This document shows, piece by piece, positions 1 to 6,957 of a stretch of 34,929 nt of DNA. Positions within the stretch are counted from its first letter, which is position 1. The number at the start of each line of letters is the position of its first letter. The translations under genes and the position numbers were made by a program. The stretch covers positions 1 to 34,929 of the forward strand of contig CAYMPG010000020.1 of NCBI GenBank assembly GCA_964392455.1, read 5' to 3'. The DNA is from SFEL01 sp964392455 (GTDB lineage Bacteria; Bacillota; Clostridia; Christensenellales; CAG-138). The notes under the pieces were generated by a model. The model was not told the origin of the DNA, ran no database searches, and worked only from the letters and a program-made list of their open reading frames with translations.

Positions 1-422
1 GCGGCCGCTGCATAGGCGTATGCAATTTTGACGCCATAGTGCCCACCTTCGGCCAGAGCGAGGAGCTGCTCAATAAAAAGATTGCCGAATACGCCCTTGC
101 CGTGGTAAAGGATAAGCCTAATTTCCACATCAGCCTTGCAATAGATGTATCCCCCTGCTGCGACTGCCATGCGGAAAACGATGTGCCCATCGTGCCCAAT
201 GTGGGTATGTTTGCCTCCTTTGACCCTGTGGCAATAGATATGGCCTGCGCTGATGCGGTAAACGCCATGCCTGTAAATCCCCAGAGCGTCCTTGCAAAGA
301 GGGAGCAGTGCACCTGCGATCACTTTACAAACAGCTACCCCAATACCAACTGGCGGGTGCAGGTGGAGCATGGCGAGGCCATCGGCCTTGGCTCCATGAA
401 CTACGAGCTGGAGCTGCTCTGA
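1..422 (+). CDS. DUF362 / ferredoxin-like protein, C-terminal part (5' end outside window)
   Basis: The reading frame is open from the first base, so the true start lies upstream. The visible product begins GRCIGVCNFDAI, which looks like the second cysteine group of a 4Fe-4S ferredoxin motif. It continues with a region typical of DUF362 proteins (SPCCDCHAEND, then a VPNVG and DPVAIDMACADAVN stretch). A GTG at position 39 could be read as a start, but it falls directly after the cysteine motif and has no ribosome binding site, so I treat the gene as truncated by the window edge. DUF362 proteins are predicted iron-sulfur proteins of unknown reaction. It is followed 21 bases later by a DnaQ-like gene on the same strand, possibly one transcript. 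Confidence 0.75.
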   Translation, partial: GRCIGVCNFDAIVPTFGQSEELLNKKIAEYALAVVKDKPNFHISLAIDVSPCCDCHAENDVPIVPNVGMFASFDPVAIDMACADAVNAMPVNPQSVLAKREQCTCDHFTNSYPNTNWRVQVEHGEAIGLGSMNYELELL

Positions 423-443
423 TTCGAAAGGACATAATTCACC

Positions 444-1232
444 TTGCTGGAACGCTATACGGCGGTGGACGTGGAAACGCCAAACCGCAATAATGACTCG
501 ATATGCTCCATTGGCATAGTCCATATGGAATACGGAGCTCCCGTTTTTCAGCGGGAGTTCCTTGTGAACCCCCATGAGCACTTTGATGACTACAATATAA
601 AAATACACGGCATCACCCCCCACATGGTCAGCAGCGCCCCCTCCTTTGAGGACATATGGCCTGAAATAGCCCCCTTTTTCGGCGGCATAATGGCAGCCCA
701 CAGCGCCACCTTTGACCTGGGGGTAATATGCAAATCCCTTGCCCTGAGGAATATCCCCATACCTGATATACGCTATGTATGCACCCTCAGCAAGGCCCGC
801 CGCCATCTTCCCAAGGAGGAATGTGGCAGCCACCGGCTCAATGACCTGTGCGCCGGGCTGGGCGTCCCCCTTGAGCACCATCATAACGCTCTGGATGACG
901 CTCTGGGCTGCGCCCTTATACTGGAAAAGCTGGTGGATAGATTTGGCTGTGATGATACAGACCTGCGTACCTATTCCTTCAAGGGCGTACAGCCCACCGT
1001 TACCCGGCAGGAGCGCAATACCGCCATCCGCGCCCTGTGGCAGGCCATGGAGCTTCACGGCCGCTCTGCGCTCATCACCCCCGAGTACCACGAGGCCCTT
1101 GAGGACTGGGCCAGAAAAAACGACCGCTACCTGCGTGACCCGGATATACTCGCCTGCCATAACCTTATCGAGGAAGCGCTGGAGCGGGGCAGCATACCGG
1201 ATGAGGAATACGAGGCCATAATGGGCCTGTAG
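444..1232 (+). CDS. DnaQ-like 3'-5' exonuclease with C-terminal extension
   Basis: This 262-residue protein carries the DEDDh exonuclease signature of the DNA polymerase III epsilon family: Asp9 and Glu11 in VDVET (ExoI), Asp91 in AHSATFD (ExoII), and His147 to Asp152 in HNALDD (ExoIII). The family removes nucleotides from 3' ends in proofreading, repair or RNA turnover. The exonuclease fold covers about residues 1-165. The remaining ~95 residues look helical and acidic, and I do not recognise them. The start is a TTG at 444, about 11 bases after AAAGGA; no better start lies before the ExoI motif. A strong terminator follows. It is probably an accessory exonuclease rather than the replicative proofreading subunit, but this cannot be decided from sequence alone. 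Confidence 0.85.
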   Translation: MLERYTAVDVETPNRNNDSICSIGIVHMEYGAPVFQREFLVNPHEHFDDYNIKIHGITPHMVSSAPSFEDIWPEIAPFFGGIMAAHSATFDLGVICKSLALRNIPIPDIRYVCTLSKARRHLPKEECGSHRLNDLCAGLGVPLEHHHNALDDALGCALILEKLVDRFGCDDTDLRTYSFKGVQPTVTRQERNTAIRALWQAMELHGRSALITPEYHEALEDWARKNDRYLRDPDILACHNLIEEALERGSIPDEEYEAIMGL

Positions 1233-1256
1233 CCTCCGCCGCAAAATATGCACTGC

Positions 1257-1285
1257 AAAAAGGCCCGAATTATCGGGCCTTTTTC
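1257..1285 (+). terminator. Rho-independent terminator after the DnaQ-like gene
   Basis: An inverted repeat GGCCCGA / TCGGGCC with a short loop is flanked by A-rich sequence on the left and a run of T on the right. It lies 25 bases after the exonuclease stop. The symmetry could also let it stop sipL transcription arriving from the other strand. Confidence 0.85.
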
Positions 1286-1374
1286 TTTTGATTCGCAGTT
1301 CCTTTCCATCAGGCAGCTTATTTATATCCATCCATGCTCCCTGGCTCTTTCAAAAAACGGTTATCTCTCCATCC

Positions 1375-2835
1375 TCAGCAAATGAATACTATCCTCTCGT
1401 TTCCTGTAAGCACCTCCGGCAGGTCGTCATTGCAGCGGCGCAGGTTTTCACGGGAGGTATTGTACTGCCTTGCAACAGAATACAGCGTATCCCCCGGAGC
1501 AGGGAAGTATGCCATCAGCCCATGGGGCGTTTCCCTTGGGGCACATTCCTCTATGCCGGATACCGCCATTATGTCATCGGCGGCGTACAGCCGGGCAGAT
1601 AGCAGTATGGTGCAGCTCAGCTCCACCGAGCGGCCGCCCCCGGAGGCAGAGGCCCATACATTCACCGACGCAAGGGCGTGGGCCGCTCCCGGCGCATCCG
1701 CCTCCAGCGAAAAGGGCACATCCTCCCCAAATGTGAATATGCTGCCGCTTTCCCCGGAATAAAGTATCCTTACCGCCAGCAGCCCCTCAACGGCCAGCCG
1801 GTCATTTTCCATTCCCAGGGAGGTCACAAGGGGCCGCACAGTAGCGTATATCACCCGCTGTGCATCTGGCATTCCCTCAGGCAGCATCACGTTTTCCGTA
1901 ACCGAATGGCGGTGCTCCACGCACCCCAGGAATGAGCAGGGCCTTAGCCTGTTGTGCTGGCACTCAAAGGGCATTGTGGGGGAAAATATATCCACAACCG
2001 CCTCCGCCTTGGCGCAGGTGCGGCCAAGTATGCGGTAATCCAGCCGCACATCCCCTATCACCACGCCGAATTCCTCCGACGCCCGCACATCCCATGCCTC
2101 TACCGTCACCTGTCCCCACAATGGGGCCTGGCCGCTGCCCTCCACGGTCTCTGAAAATGGCAGCGCCCTGCTGAGCTGGCTCAGCACCCCGGTACGGCTC
2201 TCCACAAGGGCGGATATGTACACCGTTCCCTCAAGTATAAGCCCATCCTGGGAGGGTATCACCTCCCGCAGCCCGGCGCATACCTCTGAATAAAGCACCC
2301 GGGCCGCAAAGGGGGCCTCCAGCTCCTCCCTCAGCCGTATGCTGCCTGCCTGCTCCTGAGTTTCGCAGGATAGGGTAAGCTCCCGGGTATCCTGCTCACC
2401 GTCCTCCACCCCGGATATGGAGGAAAGCACCCTTATGCCCCCGGGAGCTGTAATCTGCACGGCCATGTCCGCCACGGCGTTCAGCCGCAGCCGCCCGTTT
2501 TCATTGGCAAGCTCCAGCGTTTGCAGCGAGGGCTGCACCTGGGCGTTCATGCCGGGCCTTACCCCCTCCGCCGGTATAACGTGGCGAAAGGCCGCCCGGG
2601 AGGAAAAGGCAAATACGCTGCCATCCGTGCATATCACGTCCACGCACACCCTGCCCTCCACATTTACCGCATCCTCTGCGGCCTGTGCGCCGGTAAGCGC
2701 CACGCTCCCCGTGCAGGACAGCACCTCCCTTGCAGAGCGGCCCTCTGGCACAGGTATCTCCCCCTCCACCACCGCCTGAGCAAGGCCGGAATATATCATA
2801 TGCTCCCCCGGGAGCTCCTTCCATATAAGTTCCAT
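1375..2835 (-). CDS. sipL: SipL-like spore envelope protein (DUF3794 repeats plus C-terminal LysM)
   Basis: The product (486 residues from the chosen start) has several DUF3794-type beta-rich segments. It ends in a LysM-like domain of about 45 residues (AYFPAPGDTLYSVARQYNTS and onward) that reaches the C-terminus. This architecture matches SipL of Clostridioides difficile. In that organism SipL binds the ATPase SpoIVA through its LysM domain and is needed to encase the forespore in coat. The start is ATG at 2835, preceded by AGGAAGG eight bases upstream; a TTG nine codons earlier is possible but has no ribosome binding site. The gene stands alone, so a sporulation-specific promoter is expected, but I could not assign one with confidence. 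Its presence predicts a spore former or a recent descendant of one. Confidence 0.8.
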   Translation of the reverse strand: MELIWKELPGEHMIYSGLAQAVVEGEIPVPEGRSAREVLSCTGSVALTGAQAAEDAVNVEGRVCVDVICTDGSVFAFSSRAAFRHVIPAEGVRPGMNAQVQPSLQTLELANENGRLRLNAVADMAVQITAPGGIRVLSSISGVEDGEQDTRELTLSCETQEQAGSIRLREELEAPFAARVLYSEVCAGLREVIPSQDGLILEGTVYISALVESRTGVLSQLSRALPFSETVEGSGQAPLWGQVTVEAWDVRASEEFGVVIGDVRLDYRILGRTCAKAEAVVDIFSPTMPFECQHNRLRPCSFLGCVEHRHSVTENVMLPEGMPDAQRVIYATVRPLVTSLGMENDRLAVEGLLAVRILYSGESGSIFTFGEDVPFSLEADAPGAAHALASVNVWASASGGGRSVELSCTILLSARLYAADDIMAVSGIEECAPRETPHGLMAYFPAPGDTLYSVARQYNTSRENLRRCNDDLPEVLTGNERIVFIC

Positions 2836-3453
2836 GCGGCAAACCTTCCTTCCGTCAGTCAAATAATGATGCTTTGCTTATATATGCTTATGACTGAGCA
2901 TCCGGCAAAATGTCTGGTAAGCCGCCCTACGGAAATAAATTATGGAATAATTCTCTGTACGTTTGGCCGATAAAATGCATAAAAAAAAGCATATGCATAG
3001 TATATAATCACAGAGTTATCCATGTTATCAACATGGTTATCCACATTTCAAGGGGTTTTAGGCATGGATAAGTGTTATAAATCCGTTTATAAAAAACTCT
3101 TGCCGAATAATTATAACCCTCTCCATGAATATCCCCACCCGGCCCATGTTAATTTATCACGCAGTAAAAAATAATATATCATTCTGTAGAAAATCCGCCC
3201 CTCCTGTATGCAAAAAGGCCGCAATCTGAATTGAGCGCTGCCTTTGGTTTAATGTTTTTTTATTTAGGGCATTCCCTGAATTTTGCCGCTTATTACGTCG
3301 GTTCACTCACCAAATCCACCATCACTAAAGGCCGAAACAAAAGCAAAAGCTTTGCCAAACAACAATAAAATGATATTGCTATTATTCTAGGTATAGAATA
3401 CAATCATACCAAGAATTATACAGTTATTTCTGAATCACACTGGAGGCGTATCA
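2836..3453. other. Long AT-rich intergenic stretch with DnaA-box-like cluster
   Basis: These 618 bases hold no credible gene. The first part is the sipL upstream region. Positions 2980-3010 are very AT-rich, and 3016-3071 carry the DnaA-box-like repeats listed separately. At 3211-3263 a weak hairpin (AAAGGC paired with GCCTTT, with an inner CGC/GCG) is followed by a T-rich run. It resembles a terminator but has no gene to terminate, so it may be left from a lost gene. From about 3300 the composition becomes distinctly AT-rich and leads into the island remnant. Confidence 0.6.
3016..3071. promoter_or_regulatory. Cluster of DnaA-box-like 9-mers
   Basis: Four 9-mers matching or close to the DnaA box TTATCCACA lie within 56 bases. 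TTATCCATG is at 3016-3024, TTATCAACA at 3025-3033, a perfect TTATCCACA at 3037-3045, and CATGGATAA at 3063-3071, which is TTATCCATG on the other strand. An AT-rich run with A8 and TATATAATCA lies just to the left and could unwind. DnaA boxes cluster in replication origins and in DnaA-titration or regulatory sites. No dnaA or dnaN is in the window, so this is either a second origin segment, a titration site or chance. Confidence 0.5.
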
Positions 3454-3819
3454 ATGGAATATATGTCTGCAAAAGAAGCTGCTAATAGGTGGGGCATCTC
3501 TCAAAGGCGCGTGGCGATGCTTTGTTCTGAAAAAAGGATCGCTGATGCAGCCATGGTTGGGAATATGTGGATTATTCCAGCAATGGCAGAAAAGCCTGTG
3601 GATGCAAGAAGCACTCGTTATAATAAGATAACAGAATCAACCGTTAAACCCTTTTTAAAATGGGCGGGCGGCAAAGGTCAACTGCTTAGAGAAATAGAAA
3701 GGTATTATCCATTTGAGAATAGCAAAATAAGTAAGTATGCAGAGCCGTTTGTTGGAGGTGGAGCGGTCATAATTTCCTCCTTTGTGCCGAACCTGCACAG
3801 CAAAACAAAGGTTCAGTAA
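3454..3819 (+). pseudogene. Truncated HTH-DNA adenine methyltransferase (D12 class) fragment
   Basis: The 121-residue product starts with an excisionase/MerR-like helix-turn-helix (residues about 4-50; SAKEAANRWGISQRR). It is followed by the beginning of a Dam/D12-class adenine-N6 methyltransferase: FLKWAGGKGQLL and the SAM-binding motif EPFVGGGAV. Directly after that motif, near base 3768, homology stops and an unrelated 16-residue tail leads to a stop. The catalytic DPPY motif and target-recognition region of a normal enzyme are missing, so it cannot methylate DNA. HTH-methyltransferase fusions of this kind usually belong to type II restriction-modification systems; no endonuclease gene remains here. 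The ribosome binding site GGAGG and an ATG start are intact. The sequence is AT-rich compared with its neighbours, which suggests acquired DNA. Confidence 0.75.
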
Positions 3820-4137
3820 CTTTTGTTACTAAACCCCTTATATGAACCACAATCTTGGGGAGAAACAATACTTAGAATACGTATTCGTCTACGTATATGT
3901 AGTGCCCTCTGATCGAGGCTCTGCTGAGTTCGTTCCGGTGGAGGTGGCGTGATGATAGTATTTTGTTGATTTGTTCAGAAAGGACCAGATGGAAACGCTT
4001 ATTTCCCTTACTTTCTATAAATATTATACCAAAAATTCAGGGGAAAATCGAATTTTTAGGCAATATCAAGTTTTGCCATAATAGAGTAAAACAATCGAAT
4101 TTTTTAAAACTCGTGCAGATAACGGTTAATTGAATTC
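3820..4137. other. Non-coding remnant sequence between island genes
   Basis: No convincing gene is seen. An inverted repeat AGTAAC-TTTTG-TTACT lies just after the methyltransferase fragment. Further on, GGAGGTGGCGTGATG at about 3941 looks like a ribosome binding site with a start, but that frame stops after five codons. A second short frame near 3990 shows no recognisable family. On the minus strand a TATAAT-like hexamer occurs near 4025. The segment reads as scar tissue from deletions in a mobile region. Confidence 0.4.
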
Positions 4138-4965
4138 TCAGATATTCTCACTGTTTTTAGTATCATTTCTGTATTGATTTATCCTTGCTTGATGCGTTTG
4201 CTTTAAGCGCTCTAATTCTTGACGATTATTGCAAACAACGTATCCCCATTGGCGCATTACTTGAGTTACAAAAGCATAGTCATTATAACTTTTAAGAACT
4301 GCAGGGTTAGCAATGTAAAATCTTGCGATTCTATTATCAGAATTATGCTTATTGATTTCACCTTCGCGCATCATAATTATTGCTATGTTGGAGGAAATTG
4401 GCAAATAATAGCTTCCATTATGGATACCGATTAAGCCACAAATTGGTAAAACAAATGGAATTTCGGTTTTATTTATAAGAAATGATAGTATGTATTCCTC
4501 AAGCAATCCCGCTTCTTTGGCAAGTTCTGGTCCATAAACAGCCATAATATCATGTGCGTCTTGAGCAGTTATTTCAAAAAAAATTTTCGAAATAACTAGA
4601 TTGTTGTTCATCGCTTTATGTGCAATAGGATCTCTTGATATAAGCGAATAAGCAAATTGCTTTATTGCATTTAGGTGAGATACTTCTATGCTGATAGTAG
4701 GCTGGTAGAAATCGATGTTATCAAGAGCAGACAGGGCGTTGCTGAGAGGTGTTTCAATCGATTGATTAAGATGCTGTTCAACCGTGGTAGAATAGTATCC
4801 TGATTCAGTGTTTGTAGAGCTAGCATGCCCATTCTTTTTAATAAAATCGCCACATATATCGTAAGAATAGAAAGAATTAAAGCGAGGATTTTCAAACCTC
4901 TTTAAAATACATTTAGGCATCTGAATGTGAGAATCAATTTCGTTAGATGATGTATCCTTGGTCAT
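4138..4965 (-). CDS. DUF4238-like protein, island cargo
   Basis: This 275-residue protein resembles the DUF4238 family. It has an N-terminal segment with a MPKCILKRFENP motif (family pattern: a short polar start, then VP-x-x-L-x-x-F). A mid-protein segment IPFVLP followed by YLPISSNIAIIMM corresponds to the conserved block near the family's middle. The family has no established function and often occurs singly in mobile or defence-rich regions. The start ATG at 4965 follows AAAGGAC at a good distance. Base composition is much more AT-rich than the flanking housekeeping genes, and codon choice differs, consistent with horizontal transfer. It is flanked by a broken methyltransferase and a broken integrase, so it appears to be the only intact gene of the island. 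No membrane segment or signal peptide is evident. Confidence 0.65.
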   Translation of the reverse strand: MTKDTSSNEIDSHIQMPKCILKRFENPRFNSFYSYDICGDFIKKNGHASSTNTESGYYSTTVEQHLNQSIETPLSNALSALDNIDFYQPTISIEVSHLNAIKQFAYSLISRDPIAHKAMNNNLVISKIFFEITAQDAHDIMAVYGPELAKEAGLLEEYILSFLINKTEIPFVLPICGLIGIHNGSYYLPISSNIAIIMMREGEINKHNSDNRIARFYIANPAVLKSYNDYAFVTQVMRQWGYVVCNNRQELERLKQTHQARINQYRNDTKNSENI

Positions 4966-5040
4966 GAATTAAGTCCTTTATTATTTGATGGATATAGTAT
5001 ATCATATTATTCCACATAAAATAGGCGCAATCTTATAGTA

Positions 5041-5073
5041 AAAAGACCTTTCCGTCATGCCGTAAGGTCTTTT
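5041..5073. terminator. Symmetric terminator hairpin in the island
   Basis: A ten-base perfect inverted repeat AAAAGACCTT / AAGGTCTTTT has a 13-base loop, with A and T runs on either side. It can stop transcription from both strands. It lies just downstream of the recombinase remnant (minus strand) and upstream of the DUF4238 gene. Confidence 0.75.
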
Positions 5074-5095
5074 ATCTTTCCATATTTCATTTTCT

Positions 5096-5624
5096 TTAAG
5101 CCGCCTGAAGCTCGACTTCTGCTTTCACGATTGAAAGTGCATTTTCAATTTGGATTTCGGCAATTTCCGTTACACCGAACCGGGCCACTTCGGGATACAT
5201 TGCGAAGATCCACTTTTTGATGATTGCATAGCGGATGGGATGACTCTTTGCCAGCAAACACCGATGTTCGTATTACTCCATATTAACGGCGGCATTTGTA
5301 TGGGTGAGGATATAGTCCTCCATATACTTATAGGTAAGGCTGCGATAGCATTCTTTATCTTCATCTTCCATATACTCCTTGGGCTTTCGCTCGCTGTGCA
5401 GAAGTTTTACCTTTTTTGTTGGGTCAGCGCAGCGGGGATACATGTCTTCCAGCCAATGAAAGAACGCCTTGAGATTGCAAAGATAGTTGTTGACGGTGGT
5501 GGTGCTCACCGCATCGCAGTAATCCCTGCAGTGCTCCGGCGTGTTGGAACGTTTCATAAAATCATCGGCGCAGAAGGTGTACGTTTTTCCCCATCTGCCT
5601 GTCCAGGCTCTGCATATTGCCCAT
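5096..5624 (-). pseudogene. Tyrosine recombinase (phage integrase) remnant
   Basis: On the minus strand, bases 5557-5273 encode a segment very like the core-binding SAM-like domain of tyrosine recombinases: TTVNNYLCNLKAFFHWLED followed by ERKPKEYMEDED. That is the usual end of this domain before the catalytic half. The R-H-x-x-R-Y catalytic domain is absent. The frame runs from upstream codons (GKTYTFCADDF) that join to a plausible start MGNMQSLDRQMG at 5624 only if one base is shifted at an A5 run near 5588. After NAAVNME there is an in-frame TAA, and the same frame then stays open for about 59 more codons to a stop at 5096-5098; I do not recognise that tail. Frameshift, stop and missing catalytic half mark a decayed integrase that probably once moved this island. 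Confidence 0.65.
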
Positions 5625-5673
5625 TCCGGCGGTAATTATACTGAAAAAAGCCCGATATATGCTATTTTTCCTA

Positions 5674-5749
5674 TTGCAATAGCCCGATTTACCGTGATAT
5701 AATACAAAACGCTGACGTGCTTCTTGCTCTGCCCATATGGAGGCAGGGC
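5674..5749 (+). promoter_or_regulatory. Promoter and leader hairpin of rpsF operon
   Basis: TTGCAA at 5674-5679, an 18-base spacer and a perfect TATAAT at 5698-5703 form a good housekeeping promoter, with the transcript starting near 5710. In the leader, bases 5726-5733 pair with 5742-5749 (8 bp, loop CATATGGA). The leader of this operon in many bacteria binds the S6:S18 complex. I see the hairpin but cannot confirm the diagnostic bulged CCG of that motif. Confidence 0.6.
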
Positions 5750-5775
5750 CATAAGACCATAAGGAGGTGAAAAGC

Positions 5776-6063
5776 GTGAATAAGTACGAAGCTATGTACA
5801 TCGTAACTCCCGAGCTGGAGGATGAGGCCATCAAGACCGTTATCGAGAAGTTCTCCGGTATCATCACCGCCAACGGCGGCGAGATTGAAAACGTTGATGA
5901 GTGGGGCCGCAAGAAGCTGGCTTATCCCATCGATTACAAGACTGAGGGTTACTATGTTCTGGTCCACTTCGCAGCCGCTTCTGAGCTGCCCCGTGAGCTG
6001 GAGCGTAACTTCAAGAATGACGAATCCATTCTGCGCTACATGGTAGTCCGTCAGGACGCCTAA
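5776..6063 (+). CDS. rpsF: Ribosomal protein S6
   Basis: The 95-residue product beginning VNKYEAMYIVTPEL is ribosomal protein S6 of the small subunit, which pairs with S18 in the platform of the 30S particle. Family features include the KYEAMYI start, EWGRKKLAYPI in the middle and ILRYMVV near the end. The start is GTG at 5776, placed eight bases after AGGAGG; another GTG nine bases earlier overlaps the ribosome binding site and is unlikely. It is the first gene of the conserved rpsF-ssb-rpsR operon, with a 34-base gap to ssb. Codon use is that of a highly expressed gene. Confidence 0.97.
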   Translation: MNKYEAMYIVTPELEDEAIKTVIEKFSGIITANGGEIENVDEWGRKKLAYPIDYKTEGYYVLVHFAAASELPRELERNFKNDESILRYMVVRQDA

Positions 6064-6097
6064 TTACAGATTTTTCGGCTGAAAGGATGGTACACTC

Positions 6098-6523
6098 ATG
6101 AATAAAGCGATCCTTATCGGCAATCTCACCAAGGACCCTGAAGTAAGGACCACGCCCAGCGGCGCCACGGTATGCACCTTTACCATCGCCGTTAACCGCA
6201 GGTACCAGAATCAGTCCGGTGAGCGGGTAGCCGACTTCCTCAATATCGTAGCATGGCGCCAGCTTGGCGAGCTCTGCGGCAAGTATCTTGCCAAGGGCCG
6301 CAAGGTATCCGTTATAGGCGAGATACAGACCCGCAGCTATGATGCAAAGGACGGCACCAAAAGATACATTACCGAGATCGTTGCAGACGAGGTGGAATTC
6401 CTCTCCCCCAGGGGACAGGAGGCAGGCGGAAGCGGCGGCTATGAGCGCCAGTACGAGCGCCAGGCTGCACCCCAGGCTCCCGACGGCTTCACCGAGATCG
6501 ACGATGACCAGCTCCCCTTCTAA
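6098..6523 (+). CDS. ssb: Single-stranded DNA-binding protein
   Basis: This 141-residue protein has the OB fold of bacterial SSB in residues 1-108 (MNKAILIGNLTKDPEVR; FTIAVNRRYQ; DFLNIVAWRQLGE; VIGEIQTRSYDAKDG). A flexible Gly/Gln-rich linker (about 109-130) leads to the acidic tip DDDQLPF. It coats single-stranded DNA as a tetramer during replication and repair, and the tip recruits partner enzymes. It sits between rpsF and rpsR as in most Firmicutes, with ribosome binding site GAAAGGA before ATG at 6098. Length is slightly shorter than the 160-175 residues of well-known homologues, all in the linker. Confidence 0.97.
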   Translation: MNKAILIGNLTKDPEVRTTPSGATVCTFTIAVNRRYQNQSGERVADFLNIVAWRQLGELCGKYLAKGRKVSVIGEIQTRSYDAKDGTKRYITEIVADEVEFLSPRGQEAGGSGGYERQYERQAAPQAPDGFTEIDDDQLPF

Positions 6524-6565
6524 AAGGGGCAGCCTATCCAGCTTACTGAAAGGAGAAACCTATCA

Positions 6566-6808
6566 ATGGAAGAACGCAAAATGAAGCCCCGTGCCCGTAG
6601 GCCCAGGCGTAAAGTATGCGGTTTCTGCGTAGATAAGGTTCAGCATATCGATTATAAGGACACTGCAAGGCTCCGCAAGTTCGTTACCGAGCGCGGCAAG
6701 ATCATGCCCCGCCGTATGAGCGGCGTTTGCACCAAGCATCAGCGCCAGCTGGCTATTGCCATCAAGCGTGCCCGTATAGTCGCCCTGCTGCCCTACGTTT
6801 CCGACTAA
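6566..6808 (+). CDS. rpsR: Ribosomal protein S18 (cysteine-containing form)
   Basis: The 80-residue basic protein is small-subunit protein S18, with the signatures DYKDTARLRKFVTERGKI and CTKHQRQLAIAIKRAR. Cys18, Cys21, Cys55 and His58 are spaced like a zinc ribbon, so this is the C+ form that probably binds zinc. It is the last gene of the rpsF-ssb-rpsR operon, 42 bases after ssb, with ribosome binding site AAAGGAG ahead of ATG at 6566. Two terminators follow. Confidence 0.97.
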   Translation: MEERKMKPRARRPRRKVCGFCVDKVQHIDYKDTARLRKFVTERGKIMPRRMSGVCTKHQRQLAIAIKRARIVALLPYVSD

Positions 6809-6864
6809 AGCGCAGCCGCAACCATACACAGATTACAAAAAAACTTCCCTGAAGAACGTTAGCT

Positions 6865-6896
6865 TAAGGCCGCCTGCAAAGGCGGCCTTTTTTATT
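6865..6896 (+). terminator. Terminator of the rpsF-ssb-rpsR operon
   Basis: A nine-base GC-rich stem (AAGGCCGCC / GGCGGCCTT) with a short loop TGCAAA is followed by a T run. It lies 57 bases after rpsR. Confidence 0.9.
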
Positions 6897-6908
6897 TTTC
6901 ATATAAAT

Positions 6909-6940
6909 AAGGCGCAGTACATCTGCGCCTTTTTGCTTTT
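6909..6940. terminator. Second terminator hairpin between convergent genes
   Basis: Seven-base arms GGCGCAG / CTGCGCC surround TACAT, with a strong T run on the plus-strand side and a weaker AT run on the other. It backs up the rpsR terminator and probably also stops the convergent DUF1576 gene. Confidence 0.8.
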
Positions 6941-6957
6941 TTATTCTGCACCTGCCG

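Noticed and set aside
1..8. NotI site (GCGGCCGC) exactly at the window start, suggesting a cloned insert edge
   Set aside because: The site is in frame within the DUF362 coding sequence and encodes part of its cysteine motif, so it may simply be native. A clone or contig boundary is possible but cannot be shown.
2863..2900. Sporulation sigma-E type promoter for sipL
   Set aside because: A CAT-rich -10-like element is present, but the -35 spacing does not fit well enough to claim.
3211..3263. Terminator-like hairpin followed by T-rich sequence
   Set aside because: The stem is short and imperfect, and no gene ends nearby on that strand; noted only within the intergenic entry.
3930..4060. Possible small toxic peptide (holin-like type I toxin) with a GGAGGTGG ribosome binding site
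   Set aside because: The frame after that site stops within five codons, and the next frame lacks a hydrophobic helix of the right length; no family match recognised.
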